A stretch of DNA of 64,000 bases from Dermanyssus gallinae (GCA_003439945.1 QVRM01002223.1:310001-374000), one strand, 5' to 3'; counted from the stretch's first letter, positions 42,740 through 56,410 are shown. The notes: generated by a model from the sequence alone, not told the origin. Numbers and translations: made by a program.

Positions 42740-43755
42740 TGTCTGTGTGCTGTTGGTCTGCGACGCGCGGCGGGCGCTATTTGCTAGGAACCAGCCAGTA
42801 GATCGGTTGATTCGTCGAATATCCGTTGCCGGGCTACCTGGAACAGAGCGGCGGCGGCGGGGCGAAACAAGACGAGGCTAACGAGCGTTCGTCTGCGCAA
42901 ATGGCTTTCTTCAACGGGTTCGCGTTTTTTGGCCTAGCGGCGCTTTATGAGCGGCGCCTGTCGCTCTTCGCCATCTCGTTGTAGTCGTAACTCGTGCACA
43001 ACAGGTGTCATTTACGACCTGCACGTTGGTAGGCAAGCTCAACAAACGACGCTGCCGAGTCGTTCCCGCCGTTCAGCAATTAGCGTTTTCGACTTATCGA
43101 AAGGCAGGAGCCGCCGACCTTTTCCGTTCGTTTTACGGGCGACGATGCGATCAAATGCGCCTCACTTAACGCTCCGATACCTTCCGCTTTTTAGCGCTTG
43201 CTAGCCGCCGTTTCAGCCGCCGCCGCCACCACCACCACCATCGACGTTCTTAGCGAGTTGCAACATCTTGAGGCTGGTGAGAACCAGCTATTGATAGTCG
43301 ATACCTCCCTCAATCCCTTCCTTCCTCCCTCCCGCCCGCCCGGTCTTCATCACGGTACGAGGCCCGTGAGGCTCGCATTGAGATGACCATAGTAGTAGTA
43401 GTAGTATTAGCAAACGACAAGTTGTAACCGAAATAATAGGCGAATACTGCTGTTGCGCGAGTTGTTGTCGTGCACTGTATGTCCTTACTAACTGCGTCAT
43501 GGTAATTAGTTTAATTTGACGGCGTCACTGACGGGAATCATACAGCGATCAGATGCAGTCCGGAGAGGAAATGCCTTAGTTGAATGCCATGGTCGAACAA
43601 CATTTCCTGTTCCAGTCAGCGCAGTATGTTTATACTGCGAGGCATGCTGCGCAGGAAAGACTAGACGCGATTATTGTCACGCTCCGACTTGACACAAACC
43701 AAATCTGCACGAAACATGGTAGTAATTCTACATCGGTGCAATGCATATATATATT

Positions 43756-43793
<38 letters not shown>

Positions 43794-46440
43794 GTTATGC
43801 GTATCTTAGTATGTGTGTATGTGTATGCGTGCCAAATTTATACTACTTGCGTGCTTAGGAGGGGTGTCGAGCGGTTGCCATGGTCTCTTTACACAATCGT
43901 GCACATTAGTGCACGCCACGCAACTCAACAGGACTTAAACAACGCTAAAGTCACAAATTCTAGAACCGAATGGGCTTGGCAATGTAGCACAACCTCGAAC
44001 CTATCGGAACTTGTGCTGCTGACTGACAAAGACTCCCATTTGCTGATGTCGCTCAACAATAACATGCGTAACAACAACAGCCTGCGTGCGTGTGTGTGTG
44101 TGACGTTGCGTTGCGGCAACGAAGCGATCTTGCCAGGTATACTCGTTTGAATACTGAGAAACACATAAGGAAGCACAAATGCAAGAATGGCTAAAACGAA
44201 AGCAGGCAGAAAGAAAGACGCAGCAGAGGAGCTGGCTAAAGTAGAAAGATGGACGAGAAGTATAAGTGAAAGAATAGGGCCAACAGAATTGGTATTGGGA
44301 GCATGACGACACGAGAAGCAGCAGAACAAACAGAAACAAGTGCTAGAGCGAGGTTTCTCGGGAACACTGCCTAAAAGCCGCTTACACGTTGTGTGGTGTA
44401 AGTCGTCTGCATTCACGTTTGTTCGCTTGCACTCACCCGCCTGTTGCCGTTGAGATGACGGTGGTGAGATTGGGGGAAACGACGACGACCACCCTCAAGG
44501 CAACCATGGCGCCAGCAACGATAGTAACCGCAACGCAACAGCTCTAGCAGCTCTTGCCTCTGGGGAGTTGGCAGGAGTACGCACCCTCCCACTCTCCGCC
44601 GCCCCCCCTCCCCCCCACACACACAACAGGCTGACCAGGCCACCCGGGAAGATGATTCTTTAACACACAGTGAGGTAGAGCAACTAAGTAGAGCCGAACT
44701 AAGATGGCGCGCTGGAGGAAGGACTTTGTGGGGCCACTCTGGATGGGCGCCCGCCAGGGGCATTCCGACTAGCCGGTCGGCGTGTCTGCGCTGTTGCTTG
44801 CCTTTCAGCCGCTCTCTGTACGCCTGTCTTGCCGTATTCCTCGCTTGCGCGTAGGTATCCTTCTTATCTTCCCTCGCCCAACCCCTTCCTTCCCCTCGCC
44901 CACGTCGTCTTCCTTCCTATATCAGCGCTATAACCCAAACCTTGCCTTCCATTTCCATCCCCCCCGGGGTTTCCATGCCACCCCATCATCCTGCCTGAAC
45001 GAATGCCCTTGGCAAGATTCGTGCGCTAACGTAAAAGGCCTTCCAATTTCAGTCAAGCCGAGCACCGCTAGTACAACCCAGCCTATCCTGTCCAGACAAA
45101 CCCCCTTCCCCCACCGACAAATCTAGCAGCTGACTCTCGCTCCATTCATAACATTGATCTCCATTTCGTGTCTTCACTGCACACCCCGTTATGCCCACCC
45201 ACCAAATTCCCCGTAATGCTTCTACCCTATCCACTTCCCAGTTCCCCATCTATCTATCTATCCATCCATCCATCGACGCCCTTATGTCGTGCTGCACAAA
45301 CCGCGTCACGCGTTCAGGCGGCGGCGCCTTTTTCCGACGCCTCGATGGAAAAGGCGAGGAATGGTTCCTAGAGCGACGTACGTAGAGGCTTTTTGCAAGC
45401 AGCAATAGTGCGCAAAGTCTCGACGTAGGGGATGGTGAGAGTGGCACCTCTGAAGAAAAAGATGGGAGCAAGACAGAAGGAGCCTAAGCGCAAAGAAAAA
45501 GGTAGAGTAAGCGAGAGTGAATGAGCGATATCTATAGCAAGAAAGCGGAGAAAGAAAGGGGGGGGGGGAGAGCACGGACGCGGAACTGGCGCCGGCGTAG
45601 CTCTAATCTGCGCGCATAAGCCGTATGAGCAAGAAGCCCGCGGGCGATCCAACCGGGCGGGCAAAGAGACAGACTTTGTTCAGCTGCTAGCGTCACCGCA
45701 ATCATCCCCAAGAGCCCCAACACGGCCACCGTTGGCCGCTGCCCCGTTCTCGCGCAAAGAGGCAAGCTCTCTGTGCACTGAGAGAAAATCGTTTTTAGCA
45801 GACGAATCGGGAAATGAATCGGGTCTCATCTGTTACGCGTCGAATGAATAACGCTATCCTCAATATCATTACCACTATTATTATAATATTCTTCTCAGTC
45901 TATGTGTAGACTGTTTTTTTCTTCTTTTGCTGTTGTTGTCGTTGTCGTCGTCGTCATCATTCTGTGTGGTCGCTACGTCTGATGGCGGCTGTGGATGCTA
46001 GCATTGTTTGTTGTTGACGTTTATTGTTGTCGTTTTAGTTTGTTGTTGATGCTGTTGTTGTAGTTATCCTTGCTGCTGTTGGAGTTGTTATTGTTGCTGT
46101 TGTTGTTGTTGCCGTTTTTGAGCGGTAGTGACGATACTGGTGACGCCGCTACCTTGGCTGGTGCCGCTCTCACTAGTTATTTGTGGGAGTTCAGCTACAC
46201 CATCGACAGGAAATAGAATGTTCGCACTTTTCTTTTTAAGTTTCTTGCCGCCTTTGTTATGAGCGTTGATAAATAGGACTGCTGAACTACGCACGCTGCA
46301 CAACAGCAGCAGCAGCAGCAGGTGGGCGTCGGCAAAAACGGTTTCGTCACGAGGGGGGAGATGAAAACAGCTTTTGTACTCGGATCCAACCAAACGATAC
46401 ATGTGCAAATGGTAACCGTGTCAGCGCGAGTATGGTGTAG
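42740..46440. other. GC-rich region, no assignable gene
   Basis: GC- and CpG-rich stretches (42740-43340, 44440-45760) alternate with microsatellites: CCA/GCC near 43210-43240, (TA)n at 43758-43791 and (GTT)n at 45930-46120. Frames such as 43925-44416 (minus, with hydrophobic stretches) and 45368-45664 (minus) have no domain. The base composition is compatible with promoter or untranslated exon DNA of a host gene, but I can show neither splice structure nor homology. Confidence 0.35.
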
Positions 46441-46494
46441 GTGCGAATAGATGAATATATGATTATAGTTCTTTTTCCGCTGTCGTCGCTTGGC

Positions 46495-46496
46495 GC

Positions 46497-46529
<33 letters not shown>

Positions 46530-46676
46530 TTACACACCCTTTAGCAGGGGGGCTTTATTACAACCACAGATAAGTGCTCTATTACAAGAAAACAACCCTG
46601 CCAAAGCCGGCGGTTTACGAGGAAGGTTAAGTATGGTTATACCTACAAGCTAGACGCCATGCAAACATCCTGTTAA

Positions 46677-46724
<48 letters not shown>
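46495..46724. repeat. Two (ATT)n arrays bracketing a ~150-bp unique segment
   Basis: ATT arrays at 46495-46525 and 46677-46724 enclose unique sequence. On the minus strand the segment carries an AATAAA 30 bp before the TAA array (GTTGTAATAAAGCCC), like a transcript 3' end. It could be a 5'-truncated retro-insert in a TAA tract. No coding match to family A. Confidence 0.75.
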
Positions 46725-46725
<1 letters not shown>

Positions 46726-47693
46726 TTGTTTGCAGACCTGCGGTTCGAGAAGATCCCACTTGTATTTTGTTCGCTAGTGATACGTACGTATATTTGCATT
46801 GATGCCTATAATACGAGCTTATTCTTACGCAACCACGTACCCTTCAAAAATAAAGGCAGGTCGTCGGACCATATACCATACTACTCCATTATGGCGTAAA
46901 GGCCGTCTAGCATATGTCTTACTGCAATTTACTCACACTCGGCCGTGAGAAGCCGATTGTGCAGCAGATTTCTAAATAGAATAAAATCAAGCAAGGGCAA
47001 TCAATCCACGTAGAATAGTGGTGAATAGGCGACTGAAATCGGGCCAACTTGTACAATTGTTTTGCCGGGCACCGACGGGTATTAAATGAGGGCCTTGCAT
47101 ATGATAACTATGAACGTCCCCACTCACTGGACTGTAAAATGTAAGATATCGTTTGTCTTGCGGCCCCGTTGGTGACACAGCCACTACGTACGGTGTGCAA
47201 CTAAAAAATCTGAACAGACGTAGCTCTAGCACACAATGTTCTGTAACGTCCATAGTGCTAACATTGTTTTGCTGTTAGCATATTGGCGTACGAAAGTTGA
47301 TTAACACTCTGATTTTCTGAGTTCCGATAAAAATTGAGAAACTATCGTTCTCGTCGAAACCAGCGACTTGGTAGAAGATGCTACTGTCAAACAAGCTACT
47401 TAGTGCTACTCAATTAATAGTGTAACTAGGTGTGTTTATAAAAAAAAGGATCGTGTCAAATCCCCCCTTCAGCCGACACCGAAGGTAAAAGCTAATGTGC
47501 CTAACCTTACTATTTATGTGATCAGCAGCTGCAGTTCGCCTGCAAGACGCAGAATTTCTCGCTAGCGACAAACGACCTTCGCAGTTTTCTCTAGAAAGAC
47601 AACGTCACGCCGTATGTCTGAGCACCAATATCTCAAAGTTTACAGAGAAGCATGGCAGCTTTTTTTTTCATTTAATGTTTCATGTGTTAATGG
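46725..47693. other. No recognisable gene
   Basis: About 1 kb without a domain-bearing frame (46987-47253 minus is unassigned). Confidence 0.5.
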
Positions 47694-48312
47694 TCAAGTA
47701 TTAGCTGTTACTGCTTCGGCATTTCTGGCAGTCGCTTCCCCTGGCGATGGAAGCGACCCTACTACTCCCACTGAATTACCACGATGAGCTTTCACGGAGA
47801 TACGCTGCACCAGGTACTTCCCGGCTCGCGCATCCTTCGTCACAGCAGTTACCCTGTCTCCGAACTCCTTGAGGAACTTTACGGTCACCTCACCCATTGG
47901 CCCTAACGTTTCAGTAGCGATCAGCTGAATTATCTACTGCGGCGATAGCTGCTTGTACTTCGATAATTTGCGACTTTCAGCAGGCGTGTGCTCATGCCAG
48001 CTTCCCGGCCCGTGCGCGCAATGTAACTGCTGGCAAGTGTATGTAGATGAAACCGTCACGCCCCATTCTAGCAGACGGCCCCGTTCCCATGGTGTTAGGC
48101 GTTTTCCATCTGGGCGTAGGACGCTGCTGACGCACATGCCGAGCGGCTTTTTCACTAAAGGAATCTGGGCGCTCTGCAGAGCACGGTGTACGACATCGTT
48201 AATGGAAAAATGTATTGTATGGCGACCGCCACTTAACCGGCAGGACAACGCGTGTTCCGCTGTAGTGGCAACTTTGGTCCGGCATAGGTTGCAGATGTGC
48301 GCCCTATATTAT
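47694..48312 (-). pseudogene. RLE-type LINE fragment (endonuclease domain)
   Basis: Minus-strand pieces give CNLCRTKVATTAEHALSC (CX2CX9HX3C, about 48296-48243), then GGRHTIHFSINDVVHRAL (the RH motif), LRPDGKRLTPWERGRLLEW (the PD motif) and VTVSST. After a frameshift come MGEVTVKFLKEFGDRV and YLVQRISVKAHRGNSVGVVG. This is the C-terminal restriction-like endonuclease and end domain of an R2/R4-type LINE, clearly diverged from family A. RT and 5' parts are missing. No TAA array flanks it. Confidence 0.85.
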
Positions 48313-48586
48313 TAGCAGCGATTGAGGTGGTCGAAATATTTGATAAAACAACGGTAAACGGTCGTTTTTGTCTTTCGAATAAAAAAAAAGCGTATTAAAA
48401 GTAAATATACGGCGTGGACGTGTTGACTTATGAACGAGAATTTATCAAACTGTTGTTAGTTACACGCTTCCGTCTTTAGGATTTGCCTGACTGTACTGTA
48501 TGCTGCTATCTATGCAGTATTTGCAAACGTAGCCTCTTGTACGTAAATGGTACTGCTTTACTATTAAAGTAACTGTTAGGCATTCT

Positions 48587-48704
<118 letters not shown>

Positions 48705-49374
48705 CATATTTATTTACCATAATATTGGTAGCAATATACATCTAATGTTATGCGAAGTCTATATATATATATATATTGTGACAACATATTTCTGCGTCCA
48801 GGTAAGTTCCCCAGCCTCTCACCTCTATCCCCTAGTCCGCTTTTGTGTGCGCTCAGTTGTTCCCCTTAGCTCGTTAAGTACCCCTTATAAAAATTCTGCA
48901 ATAAACGGTGCGGTTTTGAGTCAAGATTTCTAATGCCAAAAGAGATTCATTTAAGCATCTAGCAACACGGTGTATTAACGGAACATACACTGTCCAAAAT
49001 GCTGGAATGACGTACCTTGGCATCCGGACGGCATCTTTAGATATGACATTTGAACCAGACAGTGTGCTCAAGCCCAACGTTGTTCGTTTAAGAATGCCCG
49101 GAGCCTCTTTTTGCGCTTGGCGGAAATGGCGTATACTTTACACTATACACTGTTAGGTGCTGTACCGCAACCATACATCCGCCTCTTTCAACTCGCCGTA
49201 GAAGAGGCAGGCTTCGATAAGGCCGCCTAAAAGGAAGGAAACAAACTTTTTAGTGCACATTTCAACAACGCTTAAGCTAGAGCGTCAACGCGAATCTACG
49301 TCTTAATTGGATCCGCCTACGAGATCCTTTGAAACAGAAAGCTGTCAAGCTTTAAATCGACGGCAAATCGCGTA

Positions 49375-50570
49375 TCAGCGAGCTGCCGCAACACCGCTGC
49401 TATTGCTATTGTTACTACAGTTGCTACTACTACTATGAGAACCATCACTGGGCACGGTTTGTTTGCGGTGTGTTAACTGCGATAGTTCTGTATGAACTTC
49501 GGCACTCGGATGGGGGGTGCAGGGGGGCTTAGAAGTTAAATAGACAACGAGAGCGACGCCGCCACCGTAACGCCGTGGCGAGCCGGCGCCAGATTCGACC
49601 TGCCGATCCATCCGGAGAATTTCCAAATCCCGCCGCGATCTTCGTCTGGATCGAAGTCGTCGCTGTTGTCGCAGCCGGCCGATGGTCGTCCCCGAGGGGG
49701 GTATGAGGACCATCGAAGACAACAGCAACAACGACGACGACGACAGCAAGGACAACTCTGGGGGAGAGGAGATGGTGGTGGCGGTGCGCAAAAGTGCAGG
49801 CAGGCGACCAGCTGTACTCGTGCCCCTCTGGCTCAGAGGAATATCCCTGATGACGCCCAGCGGGAGAGAGCGATGGGTCGCTGTGCGCCGCTGCCATTTC
49901 GTCAGCTTTTCGAAACTTCTGCGCCGCGGTTGGGAGTTTGCTGCTGCTGCTGCTCCCGCCTCATTATTTCGAGCTGCTTGCTTCTTCTATGAGTTCTTGA
50001 TGTCTGCAGCGTGTCGAGGCGGCGCCTCGAGGTGGCACCGCTTTCTACGGCTGAGGGGAGCAGTTTTTTCCGTTTTTCTCCTATTCGGCCCTACTGCCCC
50101 ACCACGTCGTGGTGTCATAATCCGGGATATTCCGCCGAGGCGCAGGATACGCAGACGTCAAGGACGAACGAACAGTTAGATATTTGCGCCAGAAAGAAGA
50201 AGGCGAGAGAGAGAGAGAGAGAGAAGAGACAACTGAGGAACTGAGTGTGGGTGGTGAAAAAGCCAGACAGTGCAAAACACTGAGCAGAAAAGTGGGTGCG
50301 GCTGGGTGAAAGGGCAGGATAGAGAGAGGAACATTGTGAGCAAGAGGGGGGAGACATTGAAACAAAACAAATATAGACTCCAGCTGCTTCTTAGACCAGG
50401 CCGAGCGTGGCGGCGCCAGCTTTGGTCGTCGACCGGGTTTGCTGCGGAACACTTGCTTATTCAATCTCGGAACATATTCCCTCGTGTGCAACGATACGTA
50501 GTGGTGCTACTAACTTTAACGTCACCCGCTCTTCCGTTCAATACACCTAAGACGTGCAAGAGTAGGGCCA
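49375..50570. other. GC-rich region, no assignable gene
   Basis: GC-rich DNA with ACG/ACA repeats (49720-49755), GCT repeats (49936-49952) and a GA run (50205-50224). Overlapping frames on both strands up to 165 codons (49682-50179 plus) consist mainly of Arg-, Ser- and Ala-rich sequence without domains. The composition resembles that at 42.7-46 kb. Confidence 0.35.
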
Positions 50571-51880
50571 TTATATATATATATATATATATAGTGTTCA
50601 AATATTCAGCTGACGTAGGCGCTCGTTCAGCTGAAAAAAAGGTCTGCTATGGCTAACAGAGTGAACTACCCGCCCGGAAACATCAGTTCGACGATATGCC
50701 AAACAACTATGTATTTCGCGCACCTCAACCTGGTGTATTTAGCCTAACGATGCATACATATAAGGTTCAGCTGACACAAGGGCTTAAGCCTATAGAACAC
50801 CAGGAGCGGCTAAACTTTATCGCCAATTGGACGAATTTAAGATGATGCAGCATGATGCCAAATTTGTGAAGAAACTTCTCTTGCTACATTAGACTCTATT
50901 TTTCACTTCACGGTAAAGAAGGAGCGCTATAGTAGCATGATCTTAAATGTCTTTGGCCGAACTTTGATAAAGTCGATGTGGGAGAATGGTTCCACAAGCC
51001 ACACAGTCGGTAAGACAACTAAGCCTTTGAGGATGAAGTGTCCTGGATCGGTAATCACGCGTAACAGGGACATTCACTAGTCTTCAAGACATTGCAATTT
51101 GACGCCGTTAGACTTTTCTTGTGCGTTTTGTTTAAAGAATAACGTACGCTAATAACGATCAGCGAACTAAAGACTAACACTGAAACGTGCAATAATGTAC
51201 GTGAGCATGTTTTATGTAGAAAGTGCTAAAAAATTGTGTTCTGTATACAGCTTGTAAAAACCAAGAGATCGCCACCTCAACGGTATTGTATTTTATTAGA
51301 ACTGAACATTACATCTATTGGTATATGTTACTTTAGAAAGTTCAGACTATTTTGTTAACACTCTATATAAATGTATTAGCTCCGATAATCTCGAGGAAGC
51401 GACGCAAAAACATCAGCCAGTGTTGGCCGTTGTCGATGTTCCCGATGTTTAGCGAGACCGAAACAACTCGTCAAGCTGTTTTACAATGAGACAGATACAT
51501 ATAGAAACATATTTTATTTAACTCATAATGGAGCGTAAACAATTGTCTTCTAGTGAGCGTGACGACAACCTACATCAGCCCCAAATCCAAGCCTGGTGTC
51601 GACCACCTGGATAAGGTGCCAAAAACCGCCGTGGCGCTACTACGTTGTATACTCAAAAACAGCCTTTGCCGGAGAAAAATCACAAGCGCGTAGGTCCCCC
51701 GTGGCCAATCTAAGATACTCGCATACCTTAGTAATCACTTCCTTAATAATTTTATCTGGACGCCCTATATCGGCCTAAGACGAAAATCCATAGCGTCTCT
51801 AATAGATGCATATTTCCGATGCTTATTTCTCTCCGCCTGCGAAACATCATAACCAGCCTGGGAAGCGCCCTGACTGACTA
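50571..51880. other. No recognisable gene
   Basis: A TA run at 50572-50594 followed by about 1.3 kb of AT-rich DNA without a supported frame. Confidence 0.5.
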
Positions 51881-51884
51881 TTAA

Positions 51885-52748
51885 AGGTGCTAAAGAATCA
51901 ATCACGGTGGCGTCCCAGACGAGTGGTCCTCCCACCCTCAAAGGCTGTTAGTGTCATTCCGTCAGGTCGACGGGAGTCGTCTGTATACAAACCTGCGGGT
52001 TCGAGAACACAAGGGTAGCTCGAAGAGAGCATGCTTTAGAGCATGGGCTAGGGTATCGTCCAAAGCAGAGTGTCTCGTCCTACGACCTAAGCTGCGAATG
52101 CAGGATAAGCCATGGTGACTTAGGGGTGAGACCTTCTACAGCTGCACTCATGTTCCTCGACTAGTGGGATCCCAAGGCGAAGAACAACGCGGCTCCTGAC
52201 GACAAAGTCCTCTAGGAGGGCTCTAAAGGGAGTACTTAGTAGAGCATTAAGCCATACACCAGCACAACTAGATGAAATTACTCGCCCAACTCGTCTTCTG
52301 CTGAATTAAAAAGACTGGGTAGCCGTATATTCTCCAACGGCGCGGTCCAGCTTGGCTGGGAAATCGGGTCCTCAGGAGGGTGTGCTCTAGTGCGTGCTAA
52401 GAGACATTCCTTGCAATTCTCTAGTACAGTACGTATCCGTTCGACAGCTGGGGAATCTTGTATCCTTGGCGCCTTTTGCCAAGCTCTAGACATTGATGCG
52501 ACTACCGCGGGACCTGTGACCGAGACAGTATCTGGAATGCGATAGGCGGTATTGGGGTCAGCCCTGTATAGATGCCACCTATGACTTGCTCCAGAGGACA
52601 ATGAAAAGTGCAGCAAAATGGAAAAGGTTATGGCAGACGAGATCACGTCCGTGGTTTTCTCAAGCCTTGTACCCCTTGCGCACAGTGAAGTGCTCGGGCT
52701 CTTGCGCTGAGCGAGAACAAAATCATCATCATCATCTCTGCAAACCAA
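51885..52748 (-). pseudogene. RLE-type LINE fragment
   Basis: On the minus strand a 156-codon frame (52748-52278) has RTVLENCKECLLARTR and ISQPSWTAPLENIRLPSLFN, resembling the region after the RT. After frameshifts come VVLRLGIPLVEEHECSC, HGLSCIRSLGRRTRHSALDD with the zinc and RH motifs, LAHALKHALFELPLCSREPA, then DDSRRPDGMTLTAFEGG and LVWDAT near 51905 with the PD and terminal Asp motifs. The endonuclease type is R2/R4-like. It shares the GTGGCGTCCCAGAC stretch with the fragment at 63141-63753, so the two are probably the same family. Confidence 0.78.
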
Positions 52749-52759
52749 AAGAGGCTACC

Positions 52760-54480
52760 TTGTCTGTGGTGCCTATATAGTACTAGTAGGGAAGGTCGAC
52801 GGCTGCTTGAAGGAGCAGAATGAGAACCCTCTGCCTCTATCCGGCTACCTCGTACAGGGGTGAACCGGCTCAGTGATGTTCAGGTAGAGAGTTACCTAAC
52901 TAATCTGTTCTTTAGTCATGACGCTGTGGTCGGGTCTCACACTTGTGGAGTATCCGCTTACACTGGAGCAGCACAACATAAATATGGCTTTTAGGATGGA
53001 TGATTTCTGATGGCTTGATCAGATCTACTATAAGCATTTAATTCAGTCACTCCTTCTCTTGATGTAAACTTTTTATTATTTCTTTATGCGACTTGCCTGT
53101 GCGATTTGAGCACCATAAGTCTTTGGATCTTGTAAAGGAGGCGGCGTGTTGTAACCTTGGTAGTCATGTGCTTCCATAAAGGTGCGGGATATAGCAAGTC
53201 GCTATTACTCTTCATCATATTTATTTCACTCATACTGAGTATGCATATAACATTTATAGAGTGGTAGCGCAGCGATCTCTTCGTAAGGGCCAAGCAAGAA
53301 GACGCATAGTAATACGTACACGCTTGAGACACGCACAGCCGACAGATGCACTCTGTGTACTCTTTATGGAAGTTCGTATCCAAACAGGCCATAACCAAGG
53401 ATGATGTATCTGGTACAGACGAAGACTAAGGCGGATGTGAGAGGCACTACAAATATCCAGGTCTCCAACCTCTCCTGTTTTAAACTTGGTCGATAGCCGT
53501 ATGTGTGGAGTTTCGGGCTTGCAAACTGTGCTGGTCGTATGACAGAGCCTTCTAGTCTTCTAGTTCAGTTACTAGTCGTTCGTTGATAACGCGCTCAGCT
53601 GTTTAGGATGGACAGGAAAGCTTATTTATAAGGCGTATGCCAAGGGGTTCCTTGTGGTCCTTGGGTTTCTGTATAAAGGTCTATTTGGATCGCTCGGGTT
53701 GAGATTGGCTCGAAGGTAAGGTTGAGAAGGAAGTTTGAAAAGTTTCCTCAAAGAGCACCGGTTGCGGCCGGGATCTTTGTGAGAAGGTCACAGTTTTAGT
53801 GTTCTTTGACCTCCTCGCACAATGAGTTACAGTAGTATATATTTTACGATTCATAATTGCTTTGTGTAGGGCTCTTCGTGCTTTTGTGTACGCTTCTTAT
53901 ATATAGGGAAGTTTTGTTCGTTGGCTTGCTCTGCGGCGCGTGCATAGTTGTTACAAGCTTTTTGTTGATATGGCTAGTTCATCAGTAGCACAGGGGCGAT
54001 TAGTTATCTTAGAAAGTGGGCGAGAGCTGGATTCTCGGCAGGTTCCTCTAGTAGTGCAGATGCCTCCACTGCCGAGTATTCAATAAGATGAGGCATTTTT
54101 ATTTTTAATGTTTTTATAGGCGTATACGATTAACCCTAAGAACGCGTTGTCGTTGTGTAGTGCGCAAGGCTGGGAGGAAATTAAATTGACGGAGAAGGCT
54201 ACGTAGATATGGTCGGATAGGGTTTTTCAGATGTAGCGTTATTCTCTGTCTGCCGTTGTCGAAGGTGTGCCCTGTGGTACTCTGTAGATCTGTCCGGGCT
54301 GACCATTTTAGAAGGATCTCACTTTTTCTTGATGGGCAGCTGCTTTTCTGAGGACTGTGGGCCGCTTTAATGTTTCTTCCTACAATCACTTTTCGGTGAT
54401 TGCGAGTGCGCTTGTATATAGGTATAATTCCTCGAGAAGATTCTCGTAATCCGAAATTAACAATGACTTCTCTATTCGCT
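52760..54480. other. No recognisable gene
   Basis: Frames at 53084-53398 and 54114-54506 (minus) have no domain. The latter is basic but unassigned. Confidence 0.5.
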
Positions 54481-54487
54481 GGCTGAG

Positions 54488-55090
54488 CGAAAGCACAGCA
54501 TGACAAAGGAGCAGCTGCGGCAGCACTTTACTGCCCTTCCGCTCGACGCAACCGACCCCGCGCCTAATCCAGTAATTGAGCAACCGCTCACTCCGGAGCG
54601 GCGCCATAAGATTTCGCCGTGCACGGTGGAAAAAGTGGCGCAGATCTTGCGCGGGTTACCCAATAAGAAGAGTAGTGGTCCTGATGGGATCCATTACGAA
54701 CACAAAGCCGACTCGTCCGATTTTTTAGCAGGAGAGCTGAATAATCTCTTTAAGTCTAGAAACGCCGTCGTCGTTATGTATGTGGATGACATAGTAGTGG
54801 CCCACCTGGATTGTGGTGCTATTTGTAAAATTGTCGGCGACGTAGAAAGTTACCTTTACCGCTGGAGTTTGTCAACTCTTTCGCGTATTTGGGTCTGAGC
54901 CTACACTGAACGGGAGCGACCTTTACCCAGAGCATCGGCGACAGGTGTCGGGCGGCTATTGCCTCTACTCACACACACTGGTGAGAAACCCTCGGCGATT
55001 GTCTCTGAGTGCGACAGTGCGGGTTTTTAAGCTAAAGATTGTGTTAATGTTAAGCTACAGCCTTGGCATGGTGTGAAGCCATTTCTCATC
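54488..55090 (+). pseudogene. APE-type LINE reverse transcriptase remnant, internally deleted
   Basis: Starts within MTKEQLRQHFTALPL and has VAQILRGLPNKKSSGPDGIH, the conserved pre-RT signature. The frame then jumps past the RT core to NAVVVMYVDDIVVAHLDC, the YxDD motif C. After a stop at 54896 a shifted frame gives LSLSATVRVFKLKIVLMLSY, comparable to LRLFDLKIAPMAAYGIEIIW of the LINE at 27644. RT motifs A and B have been deleted. A TA run at 55117-55135 ends the recognisable part. Confidence 0.78.
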
Positions 55091-55396
55091 AAATTTTGCG
55101 CCACTAGAAAGATGGTTTATATATATATATATATACATAGGCAGAAGAGATTGTAGGCATAGTGTGCCTCTAAAGACGAGGAATGTTTTATTGCCGTGCC
55201 TAAGTGCATGATAACACCATCGAACTGACGACAGCTTCTAAGGAATCCGTCTCGGCGACGTATCGGGTCCGTGTGGGGCCGCCCAGCCGTAAACTGTGGC
55301 AAACATATAAATGTAGGCACCGTTCAACAGTCGTCGCCGATTATGGGCTTGGCAAGCACTCTCATCGTGTTGTATTGAAGATTCCGTCTCGGCTAC

Positions 55397-55492
55397 GGGT
55401 AATAATAATAATATTACTATTCATAATAATAATAATAACTATAACAATAATAACGATTATAATAATCATAATAATAATACATACAATCATGC
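55397..55492. repeat. Imperfect (AAT)n region
   Basis: AAT units interrupted by ATT, AAC and ATC. Older and more degraded than the other arrays. No LINE family A sequence beside it. Confidence 0.8.
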
Positions 55493-55754
55493 AGACGTAC
55501 AGCAGAGCAAACGAGGAGCCTCTGCTCTCACTTTAATGTTACGATTTGACGGCCTGCATTTCGCACAACTGCGCTTCTGCGTGCTAACACGAGCGCGTAA
55601 GATACATATACGCAGAGGAACCAACCATAAGCACAGCTATTCAATCTCAATCAAACGTTTACGAGCGCTCGTCGCTCGTTTGACATCGCGTGCAGTGAGA
55701 AAGGAATGAACACTCCAAAGGTAAGCTGTACCGTCGGCAGATGGATCTGACGAT

Positions 55755-55830
55755 CCGAGATGATGATGGTGGTGATGATGGTGGTGATATCAATGGTGGT
55801 GGTGGTGGTGGTGATGATGATGAAGAGCGA
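55755..55830. repeat. (GGTGAT)n-like repeat
   Basis: GATGATGGTGGT-type repeats encode an Asp/Gly-rich stretch in a 68-codon frame. Probably low complexity only. Confidence 0.8.
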
Positions 55831-55997
55831 AATTCATTTGAAGTCGTAAAGGATGGAGGTGCTGTTCAGGAGGTGCTACTACAAAACAAATCAGACCGAG
55901 CCGACGAGTGTACGTACAGGCGACGAATACGCACTCACATAGGTTAATTCACTTTGTTCTAAGGTGTGCCCACTGAGCAATCTTTAGGAATGTATAT

Positions 55998-56001
55998 AAA
56001 A

Positions 56002-56036
<35 letters not shown>

Positions 56037-56076
56037 CTTATCTCTTCTTCTTCGATCTTACATTATTATTATTACA
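55998..56076. repeat. (ATT)n array with 33-bp interruption
   Basis: ATT at 55998-56035, a CTT-rich spacer, then ATT again at 56063-56076. Confidence 0.85.
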
Positions 56077-56181
56077 CTACGGTTATTTGTATTGGCCTTA
56101 AGTTAACTCGAAAAACTATTCGCGGGAGTTTAGCTAACAACAGATTGTCAAAAACGAAAAAGTAAACGATTTTTCTATTCC

Positions 56182-56185
<4 letters not shown>

Positions 56186-56254
<69 letters not shown>

Positions 56255-56260
56255 TTTAAT
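56186..56260. repeat. (TA)n array
   Basis: About 70 bp of TA ending in GTATATATATTTTAATTATA. Confidence 0.93.
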
Positions 56261-56410
56261 TATAATATATTGTTGGAAAATTTATCCTCAGTAGACTTTA
56301 TACCACGATTAAATATTTAGCACATTTGATACCAAAATCTTGTCTATGGAAGAAATTCACATCATTGTCGCTGTGACATCTCTTTCAGGAGAGGTATTAT
56401 TTAAGGACCC

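Noticed and set aside
51987..52005. tRNA B box (GGGTTCGAGAACAC)
   Set aside because: No A box at the right distance, and the stretch is inside a LINE endonuclease coding fragment.
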